A stretch of 64,000 nt of DNA, taken from positions 4,514,501 to 4,578,500 of the forward strand of contig JABELC010000001.1 in assembly GCA_028455995.1 (NCBI GenBank). The letters are read 5' to 3'. This stretch comes from Scleromitrula shiraiana. Taxonomy: Eukaryota; Ascomycota; Leotiomycetes; Helotiales; Sclerotiniaceae. The position numbers and the translations under genes were made by a program. A model generated the notes under the pieces. The model was not told the origin of the DNA, ran no database searches, and saw nothing but the letters and a program-made list of their open reading frames with translations. Within the stretch, counting starts at the first letter, position 1. The number at the start of each line of letters is the position of its first letter. This document shows, piece after piece, positions 29,706 through 40,986 of the stretch.

Positions 29706-30579
29706 ATCGTGGGATGGAATGGGATGGGGAATGGGGAATGGGGAATGGGGGAATGGATGGTTATAACTTGTTTGTATGATTAGGGGAAAAGAGGGAGTTT
29801 ATATGATAGGCTTGAAAGAGAGATCGGGAGAGGGAATAAGGAAGGAAAGGGAGATTGTATGATATGATATGATACGATAGGATAGGATACGATATGAAAT
29901 AGGATAATAAAATCTCAAACCCACACTCCAGTGCCTTAATATTCGTATTCAAACTCGAATGCGACGCACCGGCTCACTCAATCCCTTCATCCAGATATTA
30001 TCAACAATATGTATTTATGTATACGAAATGAAATATTGTTCATTTGTTCACTAATCTATACGATCTATATGGACCGTACTGACCAATTTACAAAAAGTGA
30101 TGTTGATTCAATCCTACTATTTATGTATGTGTATGTATGTATGTGTATGTATGTCTCTATCTGCATTACCAATCAAGAAAATGAAAATGAAAGATAAGAA
30201 AATACTATTTATTTACTCTACTTTACTTCCCCCATGCCATCCATACAATATCATAATATCCATCTATCCTTCCCTTATATTTTGTTCCATTTCGCCCATC
30301 ATATTATCTCATATCATTAATGAATTTCGTTCTCTCGTTTGTGCCCAGACTGATTGGCTTATATCAAATCACTTTTTTTCTCTCACCCATAAGTCTCATC
30401 CCACAATATGCCGTGCCATGCTATGCAATGCCAAACATATTGATCAATCTTTTCCCATTACCATATATTCACCCAGCCCATTCATATGATATGATATCCT
30501 ATACCACCTACCCAATTAATTCCACAGACCATGCATCCATACACACACACATCATCATCATCAACCCCCCTCAACACAC
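29706..30579. other. convergent intergenic region
   Basis: The 3' flanks of the CsbD-like gene (+) and the importin gene (-) meet here. It contains short GATAT, ATGT and GGGAAT repeats. I see no gene; the open frames are low in complexity. Confidence 0.6.
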
Positions 30580-33500
30580 TTAAGCCCCCTGAGCCAACTC
30601 ATGCAACTTAACCTTCTCCTCATCGGACAACTCCTCATACAAACCATTGAACCCCGCGGTATTTTCCCTTCCGGCCTTAATAAAAAACTCGGTCAAATAA
30701 GCCTGCGTCTCATCATCCCTCTGTCTCATAAAGCTACCCTGTCCCTCCCCAAACGCCATCAAATCCGCCTTAGTACCGCCCAACCCCAGATCCAGCACAT
30801 TAGATTGAACATCCTCCCATCCATCATCATCCGCTTCTTCGTCTGCGAATTCCGCGGCGGCCGCCGCCGTGGCCGCATTCTGATGTCCGGATGCCGAGAG
30901 GAGTTCTTCGATGAGAACTTTGATGATTTTCAGAGATGCGGGGATTATGGTGTAGCGGTCAGGGTCTGGTCGAGTTAGTGGTGGAGGGGGCGCAAAGTAA
31001 TGGCCGTCCTTACTGAGCTTGGCTTTGGAACGTGTCATGATCCGATTACTGGTGGGTACAATCAGATTGCCTTTAACCATGGTTTGGGCAACACGTGGAT
31101 CATTCAGACTAAAGATTTTGGATAGTGCGATGACACTAGAAGTTGTTAGTATATGTGTAGCGAAAAGGGTAGAAAATAAAGACTCACTTTTGTCTGATTT
31201 CATCATAACCAGCAAAATTGACTGAATGTTCCAACCATTTGCTTAAAACAACCTGTAAACCACTTTGACCATCAATTTGAATCTGGTTCAAAAATTCAAC
31301 AACATCATGAGCGCCAACCAAAGATAAGCGAGCAAAGACCAAAATCAAGGATTGAATGAAAGGTGCAGCTTCAGCGGTAGCAAGACGAGAAGCAACTGCT
31401 CTCAAAAGTTGCTCCAGATAAGGTCCGAGACGTTCCTGGCCAGCTTTCTCTACAAGCTCAGCGGCAAGACCTCCAACTTCTGAAGCTGCATTATCTTCCA
31501 TGCTAGGACCAAGTAATCTGTCAATGATAATGAGACAAACTTCCAGACCTGATCTGTTCTCCTCATCATGCCATGCAAAAACTTGTTGATGATCATGCAC
31601 GAGCATGTATTTAATAGCTTCGACACCTGGTCTCAAGATACCTCCATCAGTTGTGTTCATCAATAGACGGTTCAATTTGGGTAAAGCGGCGGCGACATAT
31701 CCTGGAGGGAGTGGTTCCGATCCATTCTCAGTGAGAACAGCAAGTAATTCAGTCGCAAGCTACAAATTTCATCAGCTATGTCACCATATCAAAACAATTG
31801 TCTTACCTCAATCAATGGATCATCATCAGTCATATTTCCAACATCAAATGCACCAGTCAAAGAAGGAAGGACCTTTGAGCATAAAGCAGTAAAAGCCTCC
31901 CCGCCAGAAAGACTCATAACAATTTCCTCGAATGCCTCAGTGACCAACATAGTCAACTGAAAATTAGCAGCACCATGTTTTGCAAGTACAAACAAAAGAT
32001 CCAAAGCCGGACTTTCCCCTGAAAGAGTAATCATATAATCAATGCCAATTGCTGCCCTCAAAGATTCCACCAAGGTAACAAGAAGATCATCCGCGACCTC
32101 GAGATCTGTGAGATCTTTCGAGTACAAGAAATCAGAGATACATGCTATGACAGGAACTTGTCGATCGGCTGGAACTGTGTGAGCTTTAATGAATCCTTGA
32201 ATTGCCTTGATACAAGAAACTCTGACAACTTCGGTCTCGTCGAGATTAACAGCTTTGATGGTGAGATCCAGTAATCCAAGAGCGACATCTGGTAAGGTTT
32301 GTACAAGAATTCCTGCAACTAAGAATCCTCTAGCTCTTAGTAGTGGCTCTTCTTCCCTGTTAACCGCATATTCGACAAAATTGAGAAATGAACCTGCTAT
32401 TTCAGGTGCAATATGTTTTTCCACATCCAAAAAGTCTGTTGTCAATTGAGTCAGGAGATATAAAGCTGCTTCCCTTGTTCTCCAACTTGCGGCGTCTGAT
32501 GAGAATAACATCTGGATGTATGCTAATAAACCTTCTAGGGCACCTTGATGCAACCATTCACCAAGCTTAATTAGTAAATCTCCACAAGCGGTTCTGGCAG
32601 TGTAGTTTGCTGTAACAGCAGTTTCTTCCGCCAGGAATAGGTTTACATCAATATCCCATAATTCCTCTTCTTCCTTTGGGATTTGCGCATAGTTGGTCGC
32701 TAATTTCATGACGTCGATAATCCAAGGGGTAGCAGCCACGCTAGAATTCGCTTGTAATTGAGCTTCAAGCTCCTGTTGAACCGGTGGAGCTCTCAGACAC
32801 GATTGTAAGAAATCGAGCTCTTCCAATACCAAAAAGTCCAAGGTATAAGGTAAATTATCAGCATCCTCCATGCGCCCTTGAAAATCGTTATCGACATACA
32901 TATCCTGATGCACACTCTGCAAAATTGTCAATTCACTCCAAGTAGCCGTAAATAATACTGGACTTTGAGGAAGTAATAATTGAGGAAAGACAGAACGAAT
33001 CTTCATCAAAGTTTTCACAACCTGTAACTTCAGTGAAATGATTCCACGCCATTGTTCTTCGGCTGGCGTATTTTCTTCATTTTCCTTAGGTGGTGTTGGG
33101 AGAGCCTGTTTCATAACGGCCAAGAAGAATGGCGACCAAGAAGCCAATATCTCTTCCGCAAAAGCTCGAATCTCTGTTCCATGTTCATCCTTCACCATAT
33201 CCATAATATCGAAAGTTCCCCTGAATACCGATACGGCCAATGCCCGTAATGTCGTTTTTCTCGCATCGCTAATCGCTACATCGTATACCGCAGTTACAAT
33301 ATCTCGTGCCACGGAAAAGAATTGATCTTCGCTCAAACTATCTTCTACCAAATCTGCCAATACCTTTAACGCACCATGTAATTGTCCATCCGCACCCGTT
33401 CGAATGACGTGAAGAATGTTCGGTAAAAGATCAGGCCATACGTCCGGATATTCGACATTCGCGATTTTGCTTACAACCATACTATATTCATCGTATCACG

Positions 33501-34009
33501 AATTAGCAAATGAACATTTCACAAGTTTATTAAACCCCCACATTCACATTCACATTCACATCCAATCCCCCTTCTTTCACTGTTTCCTGCTCTCCCCCAT
33601 GCATCTCAAACCTAGTACTTTCCCCCCCCAAAAAAACAAAAAGAAATTAACAAACCCACCTAGCAGCACTCTTAATCTTTCTCACATCCTCCCCACTAGT
33701 AGCCAATTCCAACATCCTCCCCCTGATCTCCCTCTTAGTCCCCTCATCAACCACTATGCCCGTAGCCACTCCATTATCATCCACACCTGTCCAATTCTTA
33801 TCGACAAAAGTTCTCAAACACAATAGAGCCGATTGTCGAATCTCCGCAGTTATGTTATCGTTCGAGGCGATTAGCGCCAATGTGGAGGGGAATAGGAGAT
33901 CATTTTGGGCGGATCGTAGATGTAGTTCGGCTTGCTTGCGAGGTCCTTCGGCGGGGGATTGAGTGTCCGAGAGGATTTGGAGGAGTTGGGCCTCGTGGGG
34001 TGAGGCCAT
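30580..34009 (-). CDS. kap114: importin-9/Kap114-type karyopherin
   Basis: Four exons (34009-33660, 33481-31807, 31759-31188, 31135-30580) give 1050 residues, close to the usual length of importin-9/Kap114. The N-terminus has the importin-beta pattern: a cargo-receptor domain in which an adenine-tract-like AEL helix and SALLCLRTFVDKNW lead to VVSKIANVEYPDVWPDLL. The rest is helical HEAT-repeat sequence. Near the C-terminus there is an acidic loop, EEADDDGWED, typical of this subfamily. By family it carries histones and TBP-like cargo into the nucleus and releases them on RanGTP binding. Exon 1 and exon 4 both go from C-rich to G-rich in the sense direction. Intron 1 (178 nt) is longer than the others, but the phase fits (Ala-Ser junction). 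Identification as a karyopherin is firm; the subfamily is likely. Confidence 0.9.
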
Positions 34010-35471
34010 GATTTTTTGGTTTTTGTTGGATTGTGTTATGCGTTTGGTTGTGTTATGCGTTGGGTTGTGTAAGGAGGATTAAATGTGAGATGTGGTGGGG
34101 TGAAGAGTGAGAAAGAAAATCAAATGAAATGAAATCAAATGAAATCAATGCAACTCAAAGTAAAGGGAGAGAGAACTTTTTCGAAAAAGAGAAATATAAG
34201 ATCGAAAACAAAGTGGAATAATAAGTAAATAAATAATCGATTTTAAGACGGTGAGTTTAAATTAAATCTAATGACGAATTTTCGTAGGTGGTGTGGGGTG
34301 GGGGGGGGAGGGGGAGGAGGGGGGGTTTGAATGGTAGGAGGTTAAAAAAGTTAAAGCAGTTAAAAAAGTTGACGAGGCATGATGACAAGGTAAAAATGTA
34401 AGAGTAGAGTAGTAGCCGGATTGATATACTATAATATAATTAGTAAATATTGATCCCCACTAATTAAAGCTCTGAATAAGAGATTATGATAGAATATCTC
34501 TTCTTTTTGGTATAAAAAGAGTGCTTTTTCTTTTTAGTATAAAAAAAGATTTTATTATTATCATTATTATTATATTATTACAGTGTTTAATGTCATTTCT
34601 GGACCTCCCTAAGAATATTATGACGTGTTAAGTAAGCTAAGAAATACTATAATACACAGCGTTTTAAGAAAGCAATTTATCACATCCGAGTCATAATACG
34701 ATCTAGAACTTATAAGCTTCTCTTAGAATAAAGCCTCTCGCCGTTAATTGAGGAGCGCTCTTTGTATATTTTCTTGGGTCACGGTAGTAGTATATAGAAG
34801 ATATTATATATTTTAATAAACTCTTCAATTTGAAGTTATTATTAATCTTTTAATAGTACTAATAAATTAATTATTCTATTTTTTTCAATCAATAATTTTT
34901 TCATTAATAAATAAATTTCAAGTTACTACTAGTAATAACATGATGATATTATTTCAAAATATTTATTTTTAAATTATATATTAAAATACTACTAGTAGTA
35001 TATTTATTTTTCATTTAAGTTATATATTTTATTATTTATATAATTAGTTTTTTCAGATAATTTATCACATTATTAAATTATAATTCAATATATAATTAAA
35101 ATAAAAAATTATAAAGAAGAGGCGGCGTGTCAGGTGACCTGACTCGATATAATATCATGATCATTTATCAAACATAGACTCGGAATGAAGGATGAGAAAG
35201 CAACAGTGAATGAATAATATATAACGACAATATTGATTTGAGTTCGGATATTACAATATGGAATTAATCAGATAGATTCATATTATCTTTCATCTTTTAA
35301 TTTCCAAATCAAATGAAACGAGAATCAGAGATCATCATCACAATTACCTCAAAGTTTACAATATGATGAGGAGTATGATATCAGAATAACTTCACTGTTC
35401 AACGATATTCTCTATTAATCTATCATCCCATACTAAAACCAACCAACCAAAGAACATTTCTTCCTCGTCCC

Positions 35472-35503
<32 letters not shown>

Positions 35504-35524
35504 AAAAAAAAACAAAAACTCGAA
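34010..35524. promoter_or_regulatory. divergent intergenic region with an AT-rich patch
   Basis: This lies between the importin (-) and Rev7 (+) start codons. A G-rich run is at 34300-34326. From about 34430 to 35110 the sequence is strongly AT-rich with several ctactagtag-type palindromes and no coding potential, possibly an old mutated repeat. Just before the Rev7 ATG there is a 30-A run (35473-35502) followed by shorter A runs. Confidence 0.45.
35473..35518 (+). repeat. A30 tract in the Rev7 leader
   Basis: A run of 30 A is followed by A9 and A5, ending 7 nt before the ATG. If transcribed, the mRNA leader would contain a long poly-A stretch. Confidence 0.9.
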
Positions 35525-36517
35525 ATGTCCGCCCCTCCAATCCCCCACCCCTCCATCCCCCCTCCCCTCAGCACCCCCCACTCCCTACACACGCACATAC
35601 TCCACCTCCTCACCCTCTCCATCCACACGATCCTGCACGCGCGCTCCCTCTACCCCCCCTCCACCTTCCTCCTCACCCGCTCCTTCAACTACCCCATCCC
35701 CCAATCGCGACACCCAGCCCTCTGCACCTACATAGCGTCGTGCGTGGCCTCGCTCTCGCCCCACCTTCTGCGCGGCGCCCTGTCCACCATCTCGCTCGTT
35801 ATATTCTCGCCCTCTCCTGTCGCCGACCCGCTCGAACGCTACGTCTTTGATGTCTCGCGTCTCCCGTTTGGGCGCATCCCCAATGCTGAGAGGGAGCGGT
35901 ATACGAGTTTTGAGGGGCCGGCTGGGGAGGTGCGCAGAGTTGATGTGGAGATGGAGATGAGGGCTTTGCTGAGGAAGTTGGGGTTTGAGGCGGGGAGGTT
36001 GAAGGATTTGAGGGTCCCGGAGGAGTGTACTTGGTGTGTTGTTATGGAGTTGAAGGAGGGGGTTGATGCGCCTATTGGGGTATGTTTTTATTTTATATTC
36101 TATGCTATTATATGCTATGCTATGCTATGCTATATATACATCATTTTGCTAAATTATGTTATTTTCTCTCTCTTGCTACATTTTTATCATTTCCTCCTAT
36201 TCACCTTTCTTATGACTGATATATACACCAAACAGCACCCGCAACCCTTCGATCCCGCCCCCGCAGAACTCCAACCCCCCTCCGCCTCCCCCATCCCCAA
36301 TCCATCCAGCAAAGGCAAAGGCAAAGAACCCTCCACCACCACCACCAACAATCATACCCACAACCCAAACACCCGAATAGGAAAAGCCCGAGGAGGTATA
36401 AAAAGCACAGCGGTCAGAGCCGTAGAAGTAGGAGAATTCATAATGGAAGCTTGGATTGAGGAGGGGAAGGGGAAATTTACTGCTTCTCAGGAAGAAGAGG
36501 AAGAGGAGGAAGATTGA
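35525..36517 (+). CDS. rev7: HORMA-domain protein Rev7/Mad2B (polymerase zeta subunit)
   Basis: Two exons (35525-36079, 36236-36517) encode 278 residues. The HORMA fold is recognisable in the order HTHILHLLTLSIHTILHARS (helix A with ILHAR), YPPSTFLLTRSFNYPIPQSRHP, YIASCV, then LERYVFDVSRLPF and later CTWCVVMEL. By family, Rev7 bridges Rev3 and Rev1 in translesion synthesis and binds partners through its safety-belt segment. The middle of exon 2 is a low-complexity Pro/Ser/Lys/Thr insert and the protein ends in a Glu run. The 156-nt intron is a multiple of three and contains no stop in frame, so a 330-residue unspliced product is also possible; the good gtatgt/cag ends and the non-conserved insert favour splicing. 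Each exon starts C-rich and ends G-rich. Confidence 0.88.
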   Translation: MSAPPIPHPSIPPPLSTPHSLHTHILHLLTLSIHTILHARSLYPPSTFLLTRSFNYPIPQSRHPALCTYIASCVASLSPHLLRGALSTISLVIFSPSPVADPLERYVFDVSRLPFGRIPNAERERYTSFEGPAGEVRRVDVEMEMRALLRKLGFEAGRLKDLRVPEECTWCVVMELKEGVDAPIGVCFYFIFYAIICYAMLCYIYIILLNYVIFSLLLHFYHFLLFTFLMTDIYTKQHPQPFDPAPAELQPPSASPIPNPSSKGKGKEPSTTTTNNHTHNPNTRIGKARGGIKSTAVRAVEVGEFIMEAWIEEGKGKFTASQEEEEEEED

Positions 36518-37380
36518 TTGATTGGTTGATTGATTGATTGGTTGATTGGTATGGGGAGGGTGGTTATGTCTATTATGTTGACGACGGACACATTTTAAGA
36601 GGAAAGATGGGAGGGAAGAAAGAGGTCATAGATAGCCAGAGATGATATCCCTCCACGGAGTTGATATCCCTCCACATCACATACCTGCGCCAAATACTTA
36701 CGAACTCCCCACCGTGGATCTCAATAACAGCACGACCAGGCATATTCCGCCATCTTTCACCTTCCTCCGATGCACAAACCACACATGCATACACAACCCC
36801 GACATCACCAACGCAAATCTCGAAAACGCGTATCTCAATATAAGATAAGCTCGCAAGCTCTAAAGATTCCCATAGATACTATATCTATCTGTAGCTAGTA
36901 AGCTACTACGTATTAAACCCACGCCCGCCCAACAGCCAAAACAACCGAATTTGAGAGAAAATCCATACTGGATAGGGGTATCTAATGAATACATACATGT
37001 TATGTCATGTCATGTCATGCTAGCTAAAAGCAATATTTTAAACGCCAGATCCACCGACATAAGAAAGCTAGAAAGCAAAAAAGGAAGGAAGTAAGAAACC
37101 AATCAAGAAAAAGAAGAAAGGTGTATAATAGTTAATAAAAGTAACGTTTGCCTGCCCTGCCCGCCTGTCGTGCTCTGTCCATCTTCCCCGTTTTTGTGTC
37201 TGGTGATGTGATGTGATGCGATGTGATGTGATGTGAAGTGGATTTTTAAGATTTCGTGACGCGTAAATATCATGCTCGTTGGGAAATGCATATATGAATA
37301 CCATATCCCGCCCAAAACATCAAAACTTTTCCCCCTTACCCTCCTAACAACCTTTTCATCCCCCCACCCCCAACACTACA
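36518..37380. other. convergent intergenic region
   Basis: The 3' ends of the Rev7 gene (+) and the RBR ligase gene (-) face each other. There are GATTGATT and GATGT short repeats and nothing that looks like a gene. Confidence 0.6.
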
Positions 37381-40300
37381 CTACCCCCTCCTCTTCCTAG
37401 CCCGCTCCGTCGCCCTCACCTGCTCATGCTCATGCTCATCAACCGCCCTCGCCATAGCCGCCGTCACTTGTTGTCTTTGTGCTTGTTGTCTTTGTGCTTG
37501 TTGTCTTTGTGCTCGTTGTCTTGTTGCTTGTTCATGCCGATCTCTCAATTGCTGCTCCAACTGATTTTGTCTCCCCTGATTCTGATTCTGATTCCGATTT
37601 TCATTCTGCAGCTGCTCTCGTGGTTGTTCAGCTTGTCCTCGCGCTCCACGTCTTTGTCCTTGTGCATGTGCATTTCCGCTTCCAGGTGCATGTCTAGACT
37701 GCCTTGCCAATAATTCCGCATCTCTCGGTTTCTGTCTCATATGTACCTGTTGGTTCATTTGCTGCTGTTGATGCGCTTGCTGTTGCATTTGCATCTGCAT
37801 TTGCTGCTGTTGTTCTCGTTCTCGTTCTCGTTCTCGTTCTCGTTGCCCCCGTCCCAGCTGCTCTCGAATTTCCTGCTGCACGGCTCGTTCATACTGATCC
37901 CACCTCCTACTTACTAGATTTCCCTCCATCCTTAATCCCATTTGATACTCTTCTATCTCCCCCAATCCCTGCGGCGGCGCCTGATTCTCAAGAGCCTGAT
38001 ACTGCGGGACGAAATTCGCAGGAATAGGAGGAATTGCAGCTGCAGGGTTATATAGAGGATACGCGACATGAGCGACTTGGTGATTTGGTTGTTGATGAAC
38101 TGGTGGCTGTGGCTGTGGATGTGGATGTGGATGTATAAGATTCCTTGCGGGAAGCGGCGGTGGGAACCAGGGTTGAGGAGGTGGAGGCGGAGCAAGTTGT
38201 GGGTTGAGGATGTTGATGCCTTGTTGTATTGCTGGTTGGGTGGGGTTAGTATTTGATGTTGTTGGAAAGTAAACTCGTAATTGAATGAATGAAAAAGAGA
38301 AAGAAACTAGAAGTAACGAAGATAAGCATACCTATCCGCTCAGGCTCAGCTTGGAAAGCATTTAGCTGATCTTGTTGTATCTGTGGATGTACTACTGGAA
38401 CAAGTGGCCCTATATAAGACTAAGTTAGTAATTAATTACACAAGGGTCTCTAGGTCTAGATATCTAGTTACATCATTTGAATACAATAAAAATTGTTCCC
38501 TTCATGATTTAAGTATTTGGACTTATTCTGACATATAGCACTAACATATAGCACAGCCAATTTCTCTTCTAAATCCACAACTATAAAGTCATATTTGATA
38601 TGATTATGACCAAGGAATTGTTCATCTACTAACCAACGTTTTCCCCCATGAATATATAACGACGATGAGCCCGAAGAATGTTGTCCTGGTTAGCCTGAAG
38701 AAAATTATTCATCCGAGCCTCCATATCAGGACGCCGGGCGTGAGAACCCAAAATCATTTTTCTTTCATCATCTTTGAGAACATTTTCGGACATCTTCACT
38801 TTAAGATCATCTTCCGAATATTCGGGATGTTCAGCTCGGACCCTATCGAGCGCTTCCTTCTCGGCTTTCTGCACTTCATTGTGATGACGCTCCTCGACAC
38901 TCTCGAAAAGTGGACAATTGCCCTCCCTACCACCCCTTCTTACATCGTTGAAATGATCATAACTGCATGACTTGGAGCATACGTAACATTGAATGTTTCC
39001 GCATCCATTACGCGTGCAAGTCATCTTGTTACATCCTTCCTCTTTCACAAAAGGAGTGCCGCATTTATTGCATTTTCTGATCAAGGCCGCGGACATAGCT
39101 TCTTCAATCTGACGTCTGATAGAAAGCCCATTCTCTCTGGCATGTTCTTCACAACTCTTCGGAATGTGCGATTCTAGCTTGCAAAGCCGACAGCTGACCT
39201 TCTCGCAATCCGGGGCTTGACATCGAAATTCGTGATTGATCTCAACGGGAGGATATTCCGCTGCATATGGACAGAATGGACAACTTGCGAGGTTTTCGAT
39301 ACCTGCCATACGTAACACAGCTTCTGCTTCGTTCCGTTCCAGTGCAATGACTGTTGTCTCATCTAAAAATTGGTTTCTTAAAGGTAGGATATCAGTATCT
39401 TTGAGCGTAAAAACCAACGAAAGAAATTCTTACCTTTGCTCAATTGAGAAACTGGCTTCACATGTATCTGTTGACATGCATTGAAGTAGATACTTCGAGC
39501 TTCCAATAAGATTCTCTGCCATTTGACGTGCACATCCACGACAGAAGTAATGTAGGATGTCCTCATTGTTGCAATGTACCATTCGATTCAACGGATAATC
39601 ACCAAAGCAACATCCGCATTCCTGCATTGTACCTTCGGCCTCAGCTTTTTTCTCATTCTCTTCTTCCGCAAGCTGTGCCTCACGTTCGGCACGACGACGA
39701 TCATCGGCTCTCTTTCGAACCTTTCTAGCTGCCTGGAATTCTTTGAAAACCTCGATTCTTGCCTGCAATTCAATTCCCACTACCGTCGCAATTGATGCTT
39801 CGAGGTTATTCCATTGAAATTCAGCGGGCATTCTTCTGAGGTTTCTGATTTTGTTGTAGGGTGGGTTGATAAAATCGAAAGTTCTCTGAGCTTCTTCCAG
39901 TACAAAGTACGCCGAGAATAGTCGATAGCCTGAACTTAATAATGCCGAATCTATAAAGCTCATTGGGGTATCTGGAAATTCAAATGAAAGCACAGTTCGG
40001 CTGTAACAAGTTAGTGTAAAATCAAAATATGCCAATTCTAGAAAACAGACAGGTCTACAGTCTTTGTAGTATGTTCATGTTGTCATGGGAAACAACAGAC
40101 TCGAAACAAAACTTTCTTCCATTCTCCCCAAGGAATCTGAAAGAGTAAAATGAAATGCTACTCACGTTAGACGAAGCTTTTCAGATGAAGACTGCATGCC
40201 AGCAGCAGATCCATATTTAAGTTTAGCTTCTTCCTCCTCATCAAGAACTCTTTTTCTTTTCAACGACTTCTGGGTATCTTTTGCCTTTGGATAAGAATTG

Positions 40301-40986
40301 CCTTTCTCCATCTTATCCAATATATGTGCAACCAATTGATCAGATGATTTGGCGATGGTATCATATAGCTCTGACACATGATCCCTACATATTTCTGGGA
40401 AAATACTAAGAAGTGCATCAATGCATTGTACTTTTGTTTCCATCTTCGGTTGATTTGAAACTTCCGGTACTCGTGTGCTCTCATTTTGCTGGTCAGGTTC
40501 AAAGGACCGAGTATTTGAAAGATGGTTGTATTGTTCTTGTTGTACCAAGTACCCTTCCATCAATATACGATTGATAGCCTCATCTCCCTCCTCCATGAAA
40601 TCACCCCAGTTTATCTCTGGCTCTTCTTTTAGTGGATGAAAATTCAAATTATCCATAGCCAGTGAAGGTATCCTGGGTTCTGGTAACTGTTGACGTTGTT
40701 GTGATATAGTAACAGAGTTATTATTAACTTCAGATGGCTGTACAGCAACAGCTAATTTATTAAGTGAAAGATGGAAGGACCCTTGTTGTGGGGTAGGTGG
40801 ACTACCCCGCATAGGAATTATCGGAAGAGCATCGAAGAATATATCCTCAAGTTCATTGCCATGGCCGTTATCCTCCTCACCTTCAGAATCCGAAATTACA
40901 ATTATCTCAGGTCGGGGTTCATCTTTAATATAGATTGATCTTTTATCCGATCTGCTTCCAAGGTGCTGTGGAAGCGCTTGGTTCAT
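37381..40986 (-). CDS. RBR E3 ubiquitin ligase, TRIAD3/RNF216-like
   Basis: Five exons (40986-40166, 40000-39434, 39376-38634, 38409-38332, 38231-37381) give 1019 residues. Order: a SUMO-interaction-like motif IIVISDSEGEED at about 28-39; a disordered acidic region; RING1 from about 397 (CGCC...HYFC...C); IBR from about 493 (CPFC...CRLC); RING2 from about 566 (CNKCGTPF) with the probable catalytic Cys in EEGCNKMTC near 577; then a Pro/Gln/Arg-rich tail with REREREREREQQQQ-like repeats. RBR ligases pass ubiquitin through the RING2 cysteine. The order RING1-IBR-RING2 and the spacing resemble RNF216. The start is the first ATG in the exon; a non-ATG extension to 41034 or a further upstream exon (an ATG frame begins at 41222) cannot be excluded. 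Intron 3 has a perfect tactaac branch site. Confidence 0.85.
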
